A DNA stretch of 64,000 nt from Akkermansia muciniphila. Its GTDB lineage: Bacteria; Verrucomicrobiota; Verrucomicrobiia; Verrucomicrobiales; Akkermansiaceae. Below, in pieces: positions 43,446 through 52,621 of this stretch (position 1 is the stretch's first letter; each line of letters opens with the position of its first letter). The position numbers and the translations under genes are program-made. The stretch covers positions 1,922,001-1,986,000 of the forward strand of contig NZ_CP114598.1 in NCBI RefSeq assembly GCF_030848305.1. Direction: 5' to 3'. Below the pieces are notes generated by a model that did not search any database, was not told where the DNA came from, and was given only the letters and a program-made list of their open reading frames with translations.

Positions 43446-44690
43446 CTACTGCTGTTCCGGTTTCGCCAGCACTTTCCTGAGTTTCGCGAAGCGGGGCAGG
43501 GAACATTCCTTCCGCATGGCCGTCTCTCCCTGGATCAGAGGAAGAACATAGTCAATGAACGGCTGTTCCACGCCATTGCCGCGGGCGTTGATCCATTCGC
43601 GGGGGACAAGTTTTTCCACATTGGCCACTTCTCCCAGACCTATCAATTTAGTCTTGCAGGAATAAATGCCATTCTCCGTAACCCGTTCAAAAGCTACCAT
43701 TTTATCCGTCTGGCCGGAAACGGCGGCTTCCACGGCGGCTGTTCCCGCCATATACGCTTCATCAATATCCGTCTTGGAGGCGACATGGGAAGCGCAGCGC
43801 TGGAGGAGTGAGAGTTCAATGCTTCTGACTTTGGCTCCGGTTTGCCGCTTGACGGATTCCGCAAGCATGGCTCCCAGGCCGCCCAGCTGCGTATGGCCGA
43901 AGACGTCCCTGTCTCCGGATTCCGCGACAAAGCGGCCGTCTGCATATTGCACGCCTTCCGAGACGGCGACCATGCAGCTGCCGTTCTGTCTGTAAATCCG
44001 GTCCACATCCTGCCAGAATTCCTCCATGCGGAAGGGAACTTCCGGCAGGTAAACCAAGTCCGGCCCAGCTCCCGCATACGTGGCCAGAGCTGCGGAGCCG
44101 GCCAGCCAGCCGGCGTGGCGGCCCATGATTTCCACGATGGTGACGCGTCCCTTGTCGTACACGCGGAGATCCTGGTGAACTTCCATGCAGGAGGTCGCGA
44201 TAAATTTGGCGGCAGAGCCGAAACCGGGGCAGTGGTCCGTGCCGTGAAGGTCATTGTCAATGGTCTTGGGGATTCCGATGACGCGGCATTCGTAACCGGA
44301 CTGCTGCATGAATTTGGATATCTTGTTGCAGGTATCCATGGAATCGTTGCCCCCGTTGTAGAAAAAGTAGCGTACGTCGTATTTTCGGAAAATTTCCAGC
44401 AGACGGCGGTAATCCGTATCGTCCGCGGATGGGTCGGACATCTTGTAGCGGCAGGAACCCAGGGCCGAGGCCGGAGTATATTTGAGCAGCTCCAGTTCTT
44501 CGGAATCCTCCCGGGCCATGTCGAACAGGCGTTCCTTGAGCACTCCCTCAATCCCGTTGGCGGCTCCCAGCACGCGCGTGATCTGTTCGCTTTGCAGGGC
44601 GGCTTGAATGGCTCCCAGCGCGCTGGCATTAATGACGGCGGTGGGGCCTCCGGACTGGCCGATGATGCATGCTCCTTTCAATGGGTTCAT
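43446..44690 (-). CDS. 6-phosphofructokinase, probably pyrophosphate-dependent
   Basis: 414 residues from the ATG at 44690 (MNPLKGACIIGQSGGP); the open frame continues upstream to 44768. The PFK signature PKTIDNDLHGTDH and MGRHAGWLAGSAAL are present, together with a GGNDSMDT phosphate loop. The Asn-Asp-Ser variation and the Lys of PKTIDND are typical of PPi-using PFKs rather than ATP-PFK. It catalyses fructose 6-phosphate to fructose 1,6-bisphosphate in glycolysis. Whether PPi or ATP is the donor should be treated as inference. Confidence 0.85.
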   Translation of the reverse strand: MNPLKGACIIGQSGGPTAVINASALGAIQAALQSEQITRVLGAANGIEGVLKERLFDMAREDSEELELLKYTPASALGSCRYKMSDPSADDTDYRRLLEIFRKYDVRYFFYNGGNDSMDTCNKISKFMQQSGYECRVIGIPKTIDNDLHGTDHCPGFGSAAKFIATSCMEVHQDLRVYDKGRVTIVEIMGRHAGWLAGSAALATYAGAGPDLVYLPEVPFRMEEFWQDVDRIYRQNGSCMVAVSEGVQYADGRFVAESGDRDVFGHTQLGGLGAMLAESVKRQTGAKVRSIELSLLQRCASHVASKTDIDEAYMAGTAAVEAAVSGQTDKMVAFERVTENGIYSCKTKLIGLGEVANVEKLVPREWINARGNGVEQPFIDYVLPLIQGETAMRKECSLPRFAKLRKVLAKPEQQ

Positions 44691-44864
44691 GGGCAATAAT
44701 GGATGAGAGAGTTCTGTTGAGTCCCCCCCTTCAACAGCGTTGGAGGCAGGGAATGAAATGATAGTCAACCCTATCCGCAGCCCGGAGGGATGTCAAACAT
44801 TATCGGTTTTCCGGATGGGGCTGCCAGGGCTGGAGAAAGTGAGGAAGAAAAAAGAGCGGTGGGA

Positions 44865-45776
44865 TCAGTTTTTTTGTCTCCATATTTTTTCCAATACGGA
44901 GGCAAAGCGTTCTCCCAGAGCCAGAACTCCATGCGTGCCCAGATGGATGGTATCCGTGGGATAGGGGGTGCGGAAGTCCATGCTGCGCAGCTGGAGATCG
45001 TCTGCGGGAACATAAACCGCATTGTTGACGGAGAGGGAAGTACGGGATTCTTCCGCTACATCCTTTTGCCCCTGCCGCACTTCTTCCCTGCCTGGAAAAC
45101 GGGCCGGAGCGGGCACGGGAAGAACGCTGCCGTAGATAAAGGCCAGATCGGGGGCTTCCAGGTCTGCTCTGATGCGTTTAATCAGGTTGTTCAGGTTGGC
45201 GCCGTAAGACAGAGAGTTTTTGATGCCGGCAATGTCCCTTGCGTCTCCTTCTCCCTGTTGCCACACCATGGCTTTCAGGACAGGAGTATATCCCTGTTTT
45301 TTCAGGGCTTCCATTCCGTTGCGGACGGTACGGATCAGTTTGACGTATTCTTCCCCTTGCTTATCCTGAGAAGTTTGTCCAGGGTTCCATTGCAGGAAAA
45401 GGTTGCTTCCGCTCCGGGCGTGCTTGATGAGGACCCATTTTTTTTGCGGGAATTTTTTCTGCAACGCTGTTCCCAGGCTTAATTCCACGCCAAAACGGTC
45501 GGGGGATTCGGAGGCCGGGCTCAAGGGAACAAGCTGTTCTGCCGGTTCTACCCCTTTGAGGGAACCGGAATAGTACAGAAGAATCCGTTTATCCGTCTTG
45601 AAGCAGGGAGGAATGTTGTTGACGTACCCTTGCCCTGTGGCGTTTGACTGGCCGCCAATGAGGATAACGTTGATTTCATCCGCATGCAGGGAAGGTGCCA
45701 GAAAGACCGGCAGGGAACAAAGCAGCCATGAAAAGAGGAAAAAACGTGCAGAGCATGGCAGTATGGAAACAATCAT
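44865..45776 (-). CDS. Secreted SASA-domain carbohydrate esterase (sialate O-acetylesterase type)
   Basis: 303 residues with a signal peptide (RFFLFSWLLCSLPVFLAPSLHA). The SGNH-like esterase Ser lies in IGGQSNATGQG, followed by WQQGEGDAR and the catalytic DTIHLGTHG near the C terminus, matching the SASA/DUF303 family. Such enzymes remove acetyl esters from sialic acid or other sugars, making mucin glycans accessible. The neighbouring GntR regulator is transcribed in the same direction, 115 bp upstream. Confidence 0.82.
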   Translation of the reverse strand: MIVSILPCSARFFLFSWLLCSLPVFLAPSLHADEINVILIGGQSNATGQGYVNNIPPCFKTDKRILLYYSGSLKGVEPAEQLVPLSPASESPDRFGVELSLGTALQKKFPQKKWVLIKHARSGSNLFLQWNPGQTSQDKQGEEYVKLIRTVRNGMEALKKQGYTPVLKAMVWQQGEGDARDIAGIKNSLSYGANLNNLIKRIRADLEAPDLAFIYGSVLPVPAPARFPGREEVRQGQKDVAEESRTSLSVNNAVYVPADDLQLRSMDFRTPYPTDTIHLGTHGVLALGERFASVLEKIWRQKN

Positions 45777-45891
45777 GGCGGGGATATTCCTGATACGTTT
45801 CCGGAAAGAAGATTCTGTCTTCTAAAGGAATTTTTCTTTGCCTGTTGCCAATATATTTTTCTGTTGATGCTTTCCTTTCCGGAAAAAGGTA

Positions 45892-46992
45892 TTATACGGA
45901 TAAGGAGTGCCGGGAAACGGATTGACCGGGGTATATTTCCGGAATGACAGAAATGCTCTTGATATTTTTCCCGGCTGTCAGGGAGCGGAGCATCCGTATG
46001 AGTTTGTGAACCGTTTTTGTCTGGTTCTCTTCATAATAGGTGATAGTGGGCAGCAGGCGTTCCATGAAGGGTTCGTACGTCAGGCTTACCAGGCTGAGCT
46101 GGTCCGGAATGCTCAGGGAGCGGGCTTCCACCCAGGAAAGGATAGGAACGACCTGATTGCCCCGCGTGGCTACCAGGGCGGACATATCCGGATGTTCTTT
46201 AAACGCTTTGGCAAGGTATTCAAAGAAGAGCGGCGTTTCAAACGGGGAGGGAACCAGGACGGGATTCCATCCCTGTTCCGCAAAACTGAAAAAGCCTTTT
46301 TGCATGAGCTGGTGGCCCTTCAATGGATCAGGAGGCAGGCACAGGCCTACTGTTCTGTGTCCCTTGTTCCAGAGGTGCTGCGCCGCATGATGCGTGGTGG
46401 CCGCCCAGTGGCGGTCCAGATAGGGTAGGTTGCTGCTCTGGTAGGAGGTGCCGCGCACAATGCAGGGAATGCGGTGCTTTTTGAACCAGAGCTGGGTTTG
46501 TTCCGAGGAACGGTGAAGTATCCAGCAGACGCATTCGGATTTGGTAACAAGCTTGGCAAGCCTCTTGTCCGGATTATTGCCTAAAATCCAGGGAGCTTCA
46601 AAAATGCGGACGCTGATGCCGTCTTCCTCCAGAATTTTGGAGATGGTGTATATCTCCGCCAATACGCTTTGAGCCAGCCTTTTCAGGGGCAGGGGCGTCA
46701 GAAAACCGAGAATTTCTCTTTTTTCCTGAACCGGATGGCAAAAGATGTTTTTAACCGTTTCTTCTTCCGTAGTTTTCAGGATGCGCCGCGGAACCTTGAT
46801 GCGTGCGGGGGCAATCCATGCATCCCTTTCCAGAAGAGTGAGGGCCTTTCTGACAGTCTCCCTGCCTACGGATAACCTGTGTCCGAGTTCCCTTTCTCCG
46901 GGCAGGATATTGATCAGGCTGCCGCTGAGAATCATCTGTTTGATTTTATTGGCTACTGTTTCAACCAATGAAGATGCCGGCAACGAAGTCAT
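45892..46992 (-). CDS. GntR-family regulator with LacI-type sensor domain
   Basis: 366 residues: winged-helix GntR domain (residues 8-75; LPGERELGHRLSVGRETVRKAL) then a periplasmic-binding-protein-like sensor (about 90-350; HLWNKGHRTVGLCL). This arrangement suggests a sugar-responsive repressor. The adjacent esterase gene is a likely target. The effector is unknown. Confidence 0.85.
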   Translation of the reverse strand: MTSLPASSLVETVANKIKQMILSGSLINILPGERELGHRLSVGRETVRKALTLLERDAWIAPARIKVPRRILKTTEEETVKNIFCHPVQEKREILGFLTPLPLKRLAQSVLAEIYTISKILEEDGISVRIFEAPWILGNNPDKRLAKLVTKSECVCWILHRSSEQTQLWFKKHRIPCIVRGTSYQSSNLPYLDRHWAATTHHAAQHLWNKGHRTVGLCLPPDPLKGHQLMQKGFFSFAEQGWNPVLVPSPFETPLFFEYLAKAFKEHPDMSALVATRGNQVVPILSWVEARSLSIPDQLSLVSLTYEPFMERLLPTITYYEENQTKTVHKLIRMLRSLTAGKNIKSISVIPEIYPGQSVSRHSLSV

Positions 46993-47378
46993 ACTCTTCT
47001 ATATACGTATTGCATTGCGTGAATTCGAGCCAATTGTAGGGATTGCCTGCCCCTCTAAATCCGAAACGAGTGCAGTGTTGTTGTAAATTGTTGATTATAT
47101 GATAATTATTTAACAATTTAGGCTCCTGGTCTTTTTTGATGAAGTGAAACAGGCGGATAATGTATATATGATATTTTATTATCAATGCATTACATGTATG
47201 CGCAATACAGTCGCCATTGGTTTGTGATTATTAGATAATATATTTAATATAAATACTTTATTGATTATTTTGTTGGATGGTCCATTTCTCATCATCCTTT
47301 TTTCATATTCCCCGGCAGGAAATGTGCACGTATTGGCATGGATGATTTTTCTCCCGTTTCCGGCACTAAATCTGCTTG
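46993..47378. other. AT-rich region upstream of the GntR gene and before a small ORF
   Basis: 386 bp of low GC (stretches such as TTTAATATAAATAC), unlike the rest of the backbone. No gene recognised. It may contain the GntR promoter and foreign DNA. Confidence 0.45.
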
Positions 47379-47573
47379 ATGAAAGTGAATACCATACCGG
47401 GCGCATCCTATGCGCTGACTTGCACGGCTGCGTGTACTGTCCATGCGCTTCTTAGCGACGCTGCCTCCCTGATTGTTCTGGAAACGGAAAATTCCGGACA
47501 ATATATATTCATAGCTCCCACTGATACAATAGAGGTATCAGACGAACACGCTCTGGTGACACAGACTTTTTAA
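47379..47573 (+). CDS. Small hypothetical protein
   Basis: 64 residues (MKVNTIPGASYALTCTAACTVH...), acidic toward its C-terminal end, without a clear ribosome-binding site. It sits in an AT-rich island next to a tRNA gene, which is where mobile elements often lie, so it may be a leftover of one. Could also be spurious. Confidence 0.35.
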   Translation: MKVNTIPGASYALTCTAACTVHALLSDAASLIVLETENSGQYIFIAPTDTIEVSDEHALVTQTF

Positions 47574-47889
47574 AAGCGGCCGTTCCGGGATCGTCTGCCT
47601 GTGGCGGCATAAGGCCGGGTGTAGATGGCGATCTGGAAAAGCCGACGGTGGCAAAAGCGGCATGAACCATTTCTTTTTCCTGATCATCCGCCATGAAGCG
47701 CAGTATCCATGATGCAATCCAGCCAAATACTGTTCGTCAACGGTTTTTCGACAATCGGCAGAGGAGCGGGAACGGAATTTTTCCACCAGATCATTGTCTG
47801 GCGTAAACCGGGCGCGGGCCCATCTCCTTCCGTCCTGGTATTACCGCGGGAAGTCTCTATGAGAAATGAAGCGTTACCGGCTGATCATA
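47574..47889. other. Intergenic region between small ORF and the tRNA-Leu terminator
   Basis: Short competing frames on both strands, none convincing. It could be decayed coding DNA. Confidence 0.4.
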
Positions 47890-47925
47890 GAAAACCCTGG
47901 GAGCGTTCAGCTACCAGGGTTTATT
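47890..47925 (-). terminator. Hairpin just downstream of tRNA-Leu
   Basis: 9-bp stem (AAACCCTGG / CCAGGGTTT) with a 13-base loop on the minus strand, starting a few bases after the tRNA 3' end; a T-rich tract follows the 3' side. Confidence 0.7.
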
Positions 47926-47928
47926 AAT

Positions 47929-48011
47929 TGGTACCGCCGGTGGGACTCGAACCCACACTCTTTTGGAACTCGATTTTGAGTCGAGCGCGTCTACCATTCC
48001 GCCACGACGGC
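47929..48011 (-). tRNA. tRNA-Leu (CAA)
   Basis: Minus strand folds as a class II tRNA with a long variable arm. Acceptor GCCGTCG pairs with CGGCGGT (one G-U), the discriminator is A and CCA is encoded. The anticodon stem CTCGA/TCGAG encloses the loop CTCAAAA, so the anticodon is CAA. The T-arm contains GGTTCGAGTCC. Confidence 0.93.
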
Positions 48012-48452
48012 ACATGAGGCAAAAGAATTAAGAGGCAAGAGGGCCGGAGAGTCAAGAATTTCCTGTGGAATATAGTGAGCCGCGGAAAAAACGGAGGGAA
48101 TTTCCCGCGGATTCTCTCCTTCATGTTTCCGATTGGAAATAAGTGTTTGAGATAAGCAGCGCACGGCAGCGTTAATGCTCTGGTTGATCACGTGTTTCCG
48201 CTGTTCCTGTCGGTAAAAGGCTCCGGTGTTCCAGGCTTTGGAGATGGCCCGGTTCAGACCGGCGTTGACGATTAAGGTGTGGCGTCCCGGACGTATGCCG
48301 GATTCCTCATGTAGTTCCTGCCTGCGCCACGAGTTTCCCGGAAGCGTTTTTCATGGATGATGAAAGCGATGCCAACATGGCACAGGGTGATGATACGCTT
48401 CATGTCCGGCATTTTTTTTCCCTGACCAATGGGGCATCGTTCTCCGGGTGGT
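48012..48452. other. Region between tRNA-Leu and cobU, possibly decayed coding sequence
   Basis: On the minus strand two partial frames read as protein-like: a 47-codon frame near 48410-48270 and a frame from about 48350 to 47991 (IRPGRHTLIVNAGLNRAIS...). The latter lacks a start and then reads through the tRNA on the same strand, so it is not a gene as it stands. I see no family. Confidence 0.35.
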
Positions 48453-49043
48453 TCAGCCTTTTTTCACGGTCAGGGGCAGCCCAGCGACCATGAAGTAAAC
48501 TTCATCCGCGCTTCTGGCAAGGAGTTGGTTGGCAATGCCGAGTCCGTCGCAGTAATGGCGCGTTTCCGCATCTGACTGGCTGATGCCCATGCCGGTTTCA
48601 GAAGAAACAAGCACCCATGGCACGGGGGATTGGCGGATGAGTTTTTTCAGAGCTTCTATTTCCTCAATCAGCGCTTCCTGGAATGGTTCGTAGTCCGTGG
48701 GGTCCTTCTGCGCGTACAGGGTATTGGAGGCAAGCAGGGTGACGCATTCCAGAATGACGCCGTCCACCTGGTCCAGCAAGCCGGATTCCCTGACGGCGGA
48801 AGCTACATGACGGGGACATTCCAGCGTGAGCCAGCTTTCAGGACGGCGTTCCCGGTGCTTGCGCACGCGGTATTCCATGGAGCCGGCCCCGGGCCACACT
48901 TCCGCCGTGGCGACGTACAGGATTTTTCCCCCGAATCCGGCGGCTATTTGTTCAGCGTATTGGCTTTTGCCGCTTCTGATGCCGCCCAGGACGAGCGTCA
49001 TGCGTGCGGTATTGGCGTCAGTGTTTGGTGATGTAGCGTTCAT
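48453..49043 (-). CDS. cobU: Adenosylcobinamide kinase / adenosylcobinamide-phosphate guanylyltransferase
   Basis: 196 residues from 49043; starting at 49001 (MTLVLGGIRSGKS) gives the more usual 182 residues and avoids a 26-bp overlap with cbiR. P-loop GGIRSGKSQYAE, the active-site His in YRVRKHRERRPESW, and SSETGMGISQ are diagnostic. It phosphorylates adenosylcobinamide and then attaches GMP, activating the precursor for CobS. Last gene of the leftward cobamide operon. Confidence 0.93.
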   Translation of the reverse strand: MNATSPNTDANTARMTLVLGGIRSGKSQYAEQIAAGFGGKILYVATAEVWPGAGSMEYRVRKHRERRPESWLTLECPRHVASAVRESGLLDQVDGVILECVTLLASNTLYAQKDPTDYEPFQEALIEEIEALKKLIRQSPVPWVLVSSETGMGISQSDAETRHYCDGLGIANQLLARSADEVYFMVAGLPLTVKKG

Positions 49044-49833
49044 GGGATTCCAGCATGGCCTGGTGGGAGTTCAGAAAGTCGTCCAGGCTGAAGACTTCCA
49101 GGGTAATGGGGGGGGAGAATCGGATATCCCACATGGGGTGCAGGATGGCGTCCAGCGTGGCGGGGGGCATGTGGTGCAGGGATTTGTGGTCCCGTTTTTC
49201 CAGCCCGTGCAGGTGGCACATGCGTATGTCCGGCAGCCAGAGCGGCAGCAGTTTTTCCGGCCGCAGGCCTTCCTTCCAGACATGGCCTATGTCAAAGCAG
49301 CGGGAATGGGGAGTGGCGGAGACCAGGTTGTCCAGGTAGTCGGTCGGGTGGCGTTCCAGATTTTCCAGGGCCAGGCATTCCGGAGCGGGCAAATGGGGCG
49401 TTATTTGCTCCAGGCTGCGGAGGATGCGTTCCGTTTCACGCTCCGTAAGGTGGGGGCGCATGTCCGGGCCGGGAATATGATCCGTAACCACGTGCATGAC
49501 CCACGTGTGGGGTTCCAGTTCCCGTGTCAGGTCAATGGCGCGGATGATGTTTTCCGTATAGCGGCGGCTTGATTCTTCCGTGGCGAAACCGCCGTCCGTG
49601 GGCAGGTGGACGTTCCATTTGACCCCGGCATCCGCGGCGATGCCGGCCAGTTCCCGTATTTCCGCAGGAGTAATGAGTTCTTTGCCGCAGTCTCCGGCTT
49701 CCAGCAGGAGCAGGGCGACATCATCCGCGTAATGGACGCATTCCCTGATGGCGGGCACGTAGTAGTCCGGGATGATGAAGGAGGTGCAGCCGATGTTGAG
49801 GCCAGGAACGCGGCATTTGTGCAGAGTTTTCAT
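49018..49833 (-). CDS. cbiR: CbiR-like cobamide-remodelling hydrolase
   Basis: 271 residues from the ATG at 49833 (MKTLHKCRVPGLNIG); this start overlaps cobS by 4 bp. TIM-barrel fold of the AP endonuclease 2 / sugar isomerase group, with metal-ligand-like residues in WVMHVVTDH, LALENLE, CFDIGHVW, and MCHLHGLEKRD. CbiR was described in A. muciniphila as the enzyme that hydrolyses imported cobamides so that the lower ligand can be replaced. Its place between cobS and cobU strongly supports that identity. Identification is from remembered literature and gene context, not a search. Confidence 0.85.
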   Translation of the reverse strand: MKTLHKCRVPGLNIGCTSFIIPDYYVPAIRECVHYADDVALLLLEAGDCGKELITPAEIRELAGIAADAGVKWNVHLPTDGGFATEESSRRYTENIIRAIDLTRELEPHTWVMHVVTDHIPGPDMRPHLTERETERILRSLEQITPHLPAPECLALENLERHPTDYLDNLVSATPHSRCFDIGHVWKEGLRPEKLLPLWLPDIRMCHLHGLEKRDHKSLHHMPPATLDAILHPMWDIRFSPPITLEVFSLDDFLNSHQAMLESHERYITKH

Positions 49834-50569
49834 AAGGTGCAGAAGGTGAGCAGGACGATCCATTCCGTGCATTCCACGGTACAGCCGAACACATCCCCGG
49901 TGACGCCGCCCAGGCGGCGGCGGGCATACAGGAGCAACGCCGTGGAACCGGCCAGGGCGGCGAGCAGGGCGTACAGTCCGTGCCATCCTGCCAGCGCACA
50001 GGCAGCCAGGGTGACGGCGGCGGCTATCAGGGCGTGAACGGGGCGCGTCCCCTGCTTGAAAGCTTCCCCCATGCCGCCGGGGCGCGCGCCCGGAAAGCGC
50101 ATGGCGATGAAGATCTGGCTGCGGGCCAGCAATCCTGCAAGAGCGCACGCCGTGAGCAGAAGTTCCCGGGAACCGCAGGCCGCCAGAGCCGCCAGAGCGG
50201 CTCCCTTGAATGCCAGGTTGAAGAACAGAGCCGTACCGCCGAAGGTTCCCAGGCGGGAGTCTTTCATGATTTCCAGCCGGCGTTCCCTCGGCACTTCCAC
50301 GGGCAGTCCGTCCCCGCAGTCCGCCACTCCGTCCAGATGCAGTCCGCCCGTGACGGCTACCCAGCAGGCGCAGCCGATGACGCCGCAGACCAGGGGGGGG
50401 AAGAGCAGGGTGGCCGCCCAGGTCAGGACGCCCGCCAGCCCTCCCACGACGAGTCGACCAGCGGGAGCCATGCGGAGATGCCGTTCAGGTCGTTTTGCAG
50501 CGGCCACGGTCCTACCGGAAGCCGGGTCAGAAAGCCGAAGGCGGAGCGGATGGTGGTGATGACAGCCAT
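49830..50569 (-). pseudogene. cobS: Adenosylcobinamide-GDP ribazoletransferase, frameshifted
   Basis: The CobS N-terminal segment is encoded in one frame from the ATG at 50569 (MAVITTIRSAFGFLTRLPVG...ISAWLPL) and reaches a stop at 50423. The rest (LVVGGLAGVLTW..., then GGLHLDGVADCGDGL, KDSRLGTFGG) is in another frame ending at 49830. The break lies at about 50452-50461, where GTCGA has one base too few (or two extra) to join LPL to LVVGG. All family motifs are otherwise intact, including the membrane helices. CobS joins adenosylcobinamide-GDP and alpha-ribazole to make the finished cobamide. A sequencing error or a very recent mutation are both possible. Confidence 0.85.
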
Positions 50570-50588
50570 AAATACGGGGAAGCTGGGG

Positions 50589-51629
50589 TCAGCGCGGAAC
50601 GGTAATGTCCAGCTCCGGCAGGGTTTTCATTTCAGACAGCACGCGCGTGGCGGCGTCCAGCAGAGGAAAGAACAGGGCAGCCCCCGTGCCTTCCCCCAGG
50701 CAGAGGCCCAGGTCCATGTACATGGTGACGCCGATGTGGTCCATAATGAGCTGATGCCCAGGTTCCGCGGAGTTGTGGGAGCCGATGAAGTATTGCGCCG
50801 CTTCCGGGCGGATGCCCTGGGCGATGGCCGCCGCCGCCCCGGCGATGAAGCCGTCAATGACGATGGGGACGCGCAGGGAGGCCGCGCCCAGCATCAGTCC
50901 GGCCATGGCTCCTATTTCCGGTCCTCCCACTTTCGCCAGCACATCGATGGCGTCGGAGGGGTCAGGTTTGTTCAAGGCGATACCCTGTTCAATGAGCTCT
51001 ATTTTTTTGCGGATGACTTCCCCCTTGACGCCGGAACCGCGTCCCGTCACGGTTTCCACCGGGGTTCCCGTGAGCACGGCCACGATGGCGGAGGAGGGCG
51101 TCGTATTGCCGATGCCCATTTCTCCGGCGGCCACGATGTCCAGCCCTTTGCTTTTTTCTTCACGGGCCATGTCAATGCCCACTTGCAGGCATTCCATCGC
51201 CTGTTCCCTTGTCATGGCCGGTCCCCTGCTGAAGTCGTTGGCGCCGTGCATGACTTTTCTTTTCACCAGCCCCGGCAGATCGCCGAAGTCGTAATTCACG
51301 CCCACGTCCACCACGGAGAGACGGGCTCCCGCGTTGCGCGTGAAGGCGTTGATGGTGCCCCCGCCTTGAAGGAAGTTGCGGGTCTGGATGTAAGTGACGT
51401 CCGTGGACGTCAGGCTGAGGCCGTGGTCGGCTATGTGGTGGTCCGCGGCGAAGAGGACCACAGCCTTGTCTTTCAGGCGCGGCGCGGGGTTGCCGGTCAT
51501 GGCGGCAATCCGGATGGCTACGGGTTCCAGCTTCCCCAGGGCGAGGGGGGGCTTGGCCAGTATTTTCTGATGATCCAGGGCGGCTTTTGCAGCCTGTTCG
51601 TCCAGCGGGGGAATATGCAGTTTGTTCAT
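50589..51629 (-). CDS. cobT: Nicotinate-nucleotide--dimethylbenzimidazole phosphoribosyltransferase
   Basis: 346 residues from the ATG at 51629 (MNKLHIPPLDEQAAK); a longer open frame to 52046 overlaps cbiB and is not used. Motifs: FAADHHIADHG, GAGEMGIGNTTPSSA-type block (AAGEMGIGNTTPSSA), and the catalytic Glu in LCLGEGTGAAL. It makes alpha-ribazole phosphate from a benzimidazole base and NaMN, setting the lower ligand of the cobamide. It starts 5 bp after cbiB ends. Confidence 0.95.
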   Translation of the reverse strand: MNKLHIPPLDEQAAKAALDHQKILAKPPLALGKLEPVAIRIAAMTGNPAPRLKDKAVVLFAADHHIADHGLSLTSTDVTYIQTRNFLQGGGTINAFTRNAGARLSVVDVGVNYDFGDLPGLVKRKVMHGANDFSRGPAMTREQAMECLQVGIDMAREEKSKGLDIVAAGEMGIGNTTPSSAIVAVLTGTPVETVTGRGSGVKGEVIRKKIELIEQGIALNKPDPSDAIDVLAKVGGPEIGAMAGLMLGAASLRVPIVIDGFIAGAAAAIAQGIRPEAAQYFIGSHNSAEPGHQLIMDHIGVTMYMDLGLCLGEGTGAALFFPLLDAATRVLSEMKTLPELDITVPR

Positions 51630-51634
51630 AATGG

Positions 51635-52618
51635 TCAGAAGTAGGGAATAAAGAAGAGGATGAGGGTGAAGAGCACCGTGCCCGCGGCGGCGGTCATCCA
51701 CATGAGGCGTATGGCCAGGGCCAGGTCGCTGACGGTAGCTTCCGTGCGCCCGGTTCCTATCCACGGGTAGTCCGCAGGAATTCCCTTGTAGGAGACCGGG
51801 CCGCCGATGCGGAGGCCCAGCGCGCCCGCGAAAGCCGCCTCGCTCCAGGCGGAATTGGGGCTGGCATGGGCGCGGCGGAAGGCCCAGCCCGTGGTGAGCG
51901 CCCTCCGGGCGGAAGTTTTCTTCACGAAGAGGGCCGCCAGGGAAATGCACGGCAGGATGAGGCGGGCGGGTAGGAAATTGAGAGCATCGTCCGTGCGTGC
52001 GGCAAAGGTGCCGAAGTGTCTGTACCGGTCGTTCTTTTTTCCCCACATGGCGTCCAGAATATTGAAAACGCGGTGCGTCAGCGCGGCAAAGGCCGCGCCG
52101 AAGAAGCCCCCAGCCAAGCTGCCTGCGGCGGCCCAGAACAAGGTGGAAAAGACGCCGTCCGTCAGATTTTCCGCCACGCTTTCAATGGCAGCTCTGGCCA
52201 TGCCGTGACGGTCCAGCCGTTCCGTATCCCGCCCCACGATCATGGAGACGGAGCGCCGGGCTTCTCCATCATTCCCGCTGCGCAGGGCGTTTTCCACGTT
52301 CCGGGCATGCTCGGCCAGGCTGCGCGGGGCCATGCAGATGTAAATGACCAGAACGGACGGAATCCAGGATGCACGGAGGGAGGATAATAAGGAAAAGGGG
52401 AGGAAGAGTGCCGCGCATCCGAACCATGCAGGGATACAGGTTGCCAGAGCTGCCGCCATTCCCGCATGAAAAGTTCCTCCCCACCTCTGCCTCGCCAGTG
52501 TTTCCATGCGGCGCGCGCACCGGCCGATCAGACAGACGGGATGGCGCCTGTTGGGCGGTTCTCCCGCCAGAATATCCAGCAGGAAGGCCGCAGGCAGGAT
52601 GAACGGGCACGGGAACAT
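51635..52618 (-). CDS. cbiB: Adenosylcobinamide-phosphate synthase
   Basis: 327 residues with several membrane helices. Family blocks: DILAGEPPNRRHPVCLIGR at the N terminus, IVGRDTERLD and IESVAENLTDGVFSTLFW, and AFAGALGLRIGGP. It links cobyric acid to aminopropanol phosphate made by CobD, at the inner membrane, giving adenosylcobinamide phosphate. The gap after the cobD-cobQ fusion is 3 bp. Confidence 0.94.
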   Translation of the reverse strand: MFPCPFILPAAFLLDILAGEPPNRRHPVCLIGRCARRMETLARQRWGGTFHAGMAAALATCIPAWFGCAALFLPFSLLSSLRASWIPSVLVIYICMAPRSLAEHARNVENALRSGNDGEARRSVSMIVGRDTERLDRHGMARAAIESVAENLTDGVFSTLFWAAAGSLAGGFFGAAFAALTHRVFNILDAMWGKKNDRYRHFGTFAARTDDALNFLPARLILPCISLAALFVKKTSARRALTTGWAFRRAHASPNSAWSEAAFAGALGLRIGGPVSYKGIPADYPWIGTGRTEATVSDLALAIRLMWMTAAAGTVLFTLILFFIPYF

Positions 52619-52621
52619 GGG

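Noticed and set aside
43292-43480. Small plus-strand frame in the 43-kb intergenic region
   Set aside because: No ribosome-binding site or recognisable domain, and it overlaps the 3' end of the opposing phosphofructokinase gene.
47991-48191. Minus-strand frame MINQSINAAVRCL... overlapping tRNA-Leu
   Set aside because: It reads through the tRNA gene and would end inside it; at best it is decayed coding DNA.
50507-50569. Separate short CobS starting at the GTG at 50507
   Set aside because: The conserved CobS N terminus lies in the other frame from 50569, so the GTG start is an artefact of the frameshift.
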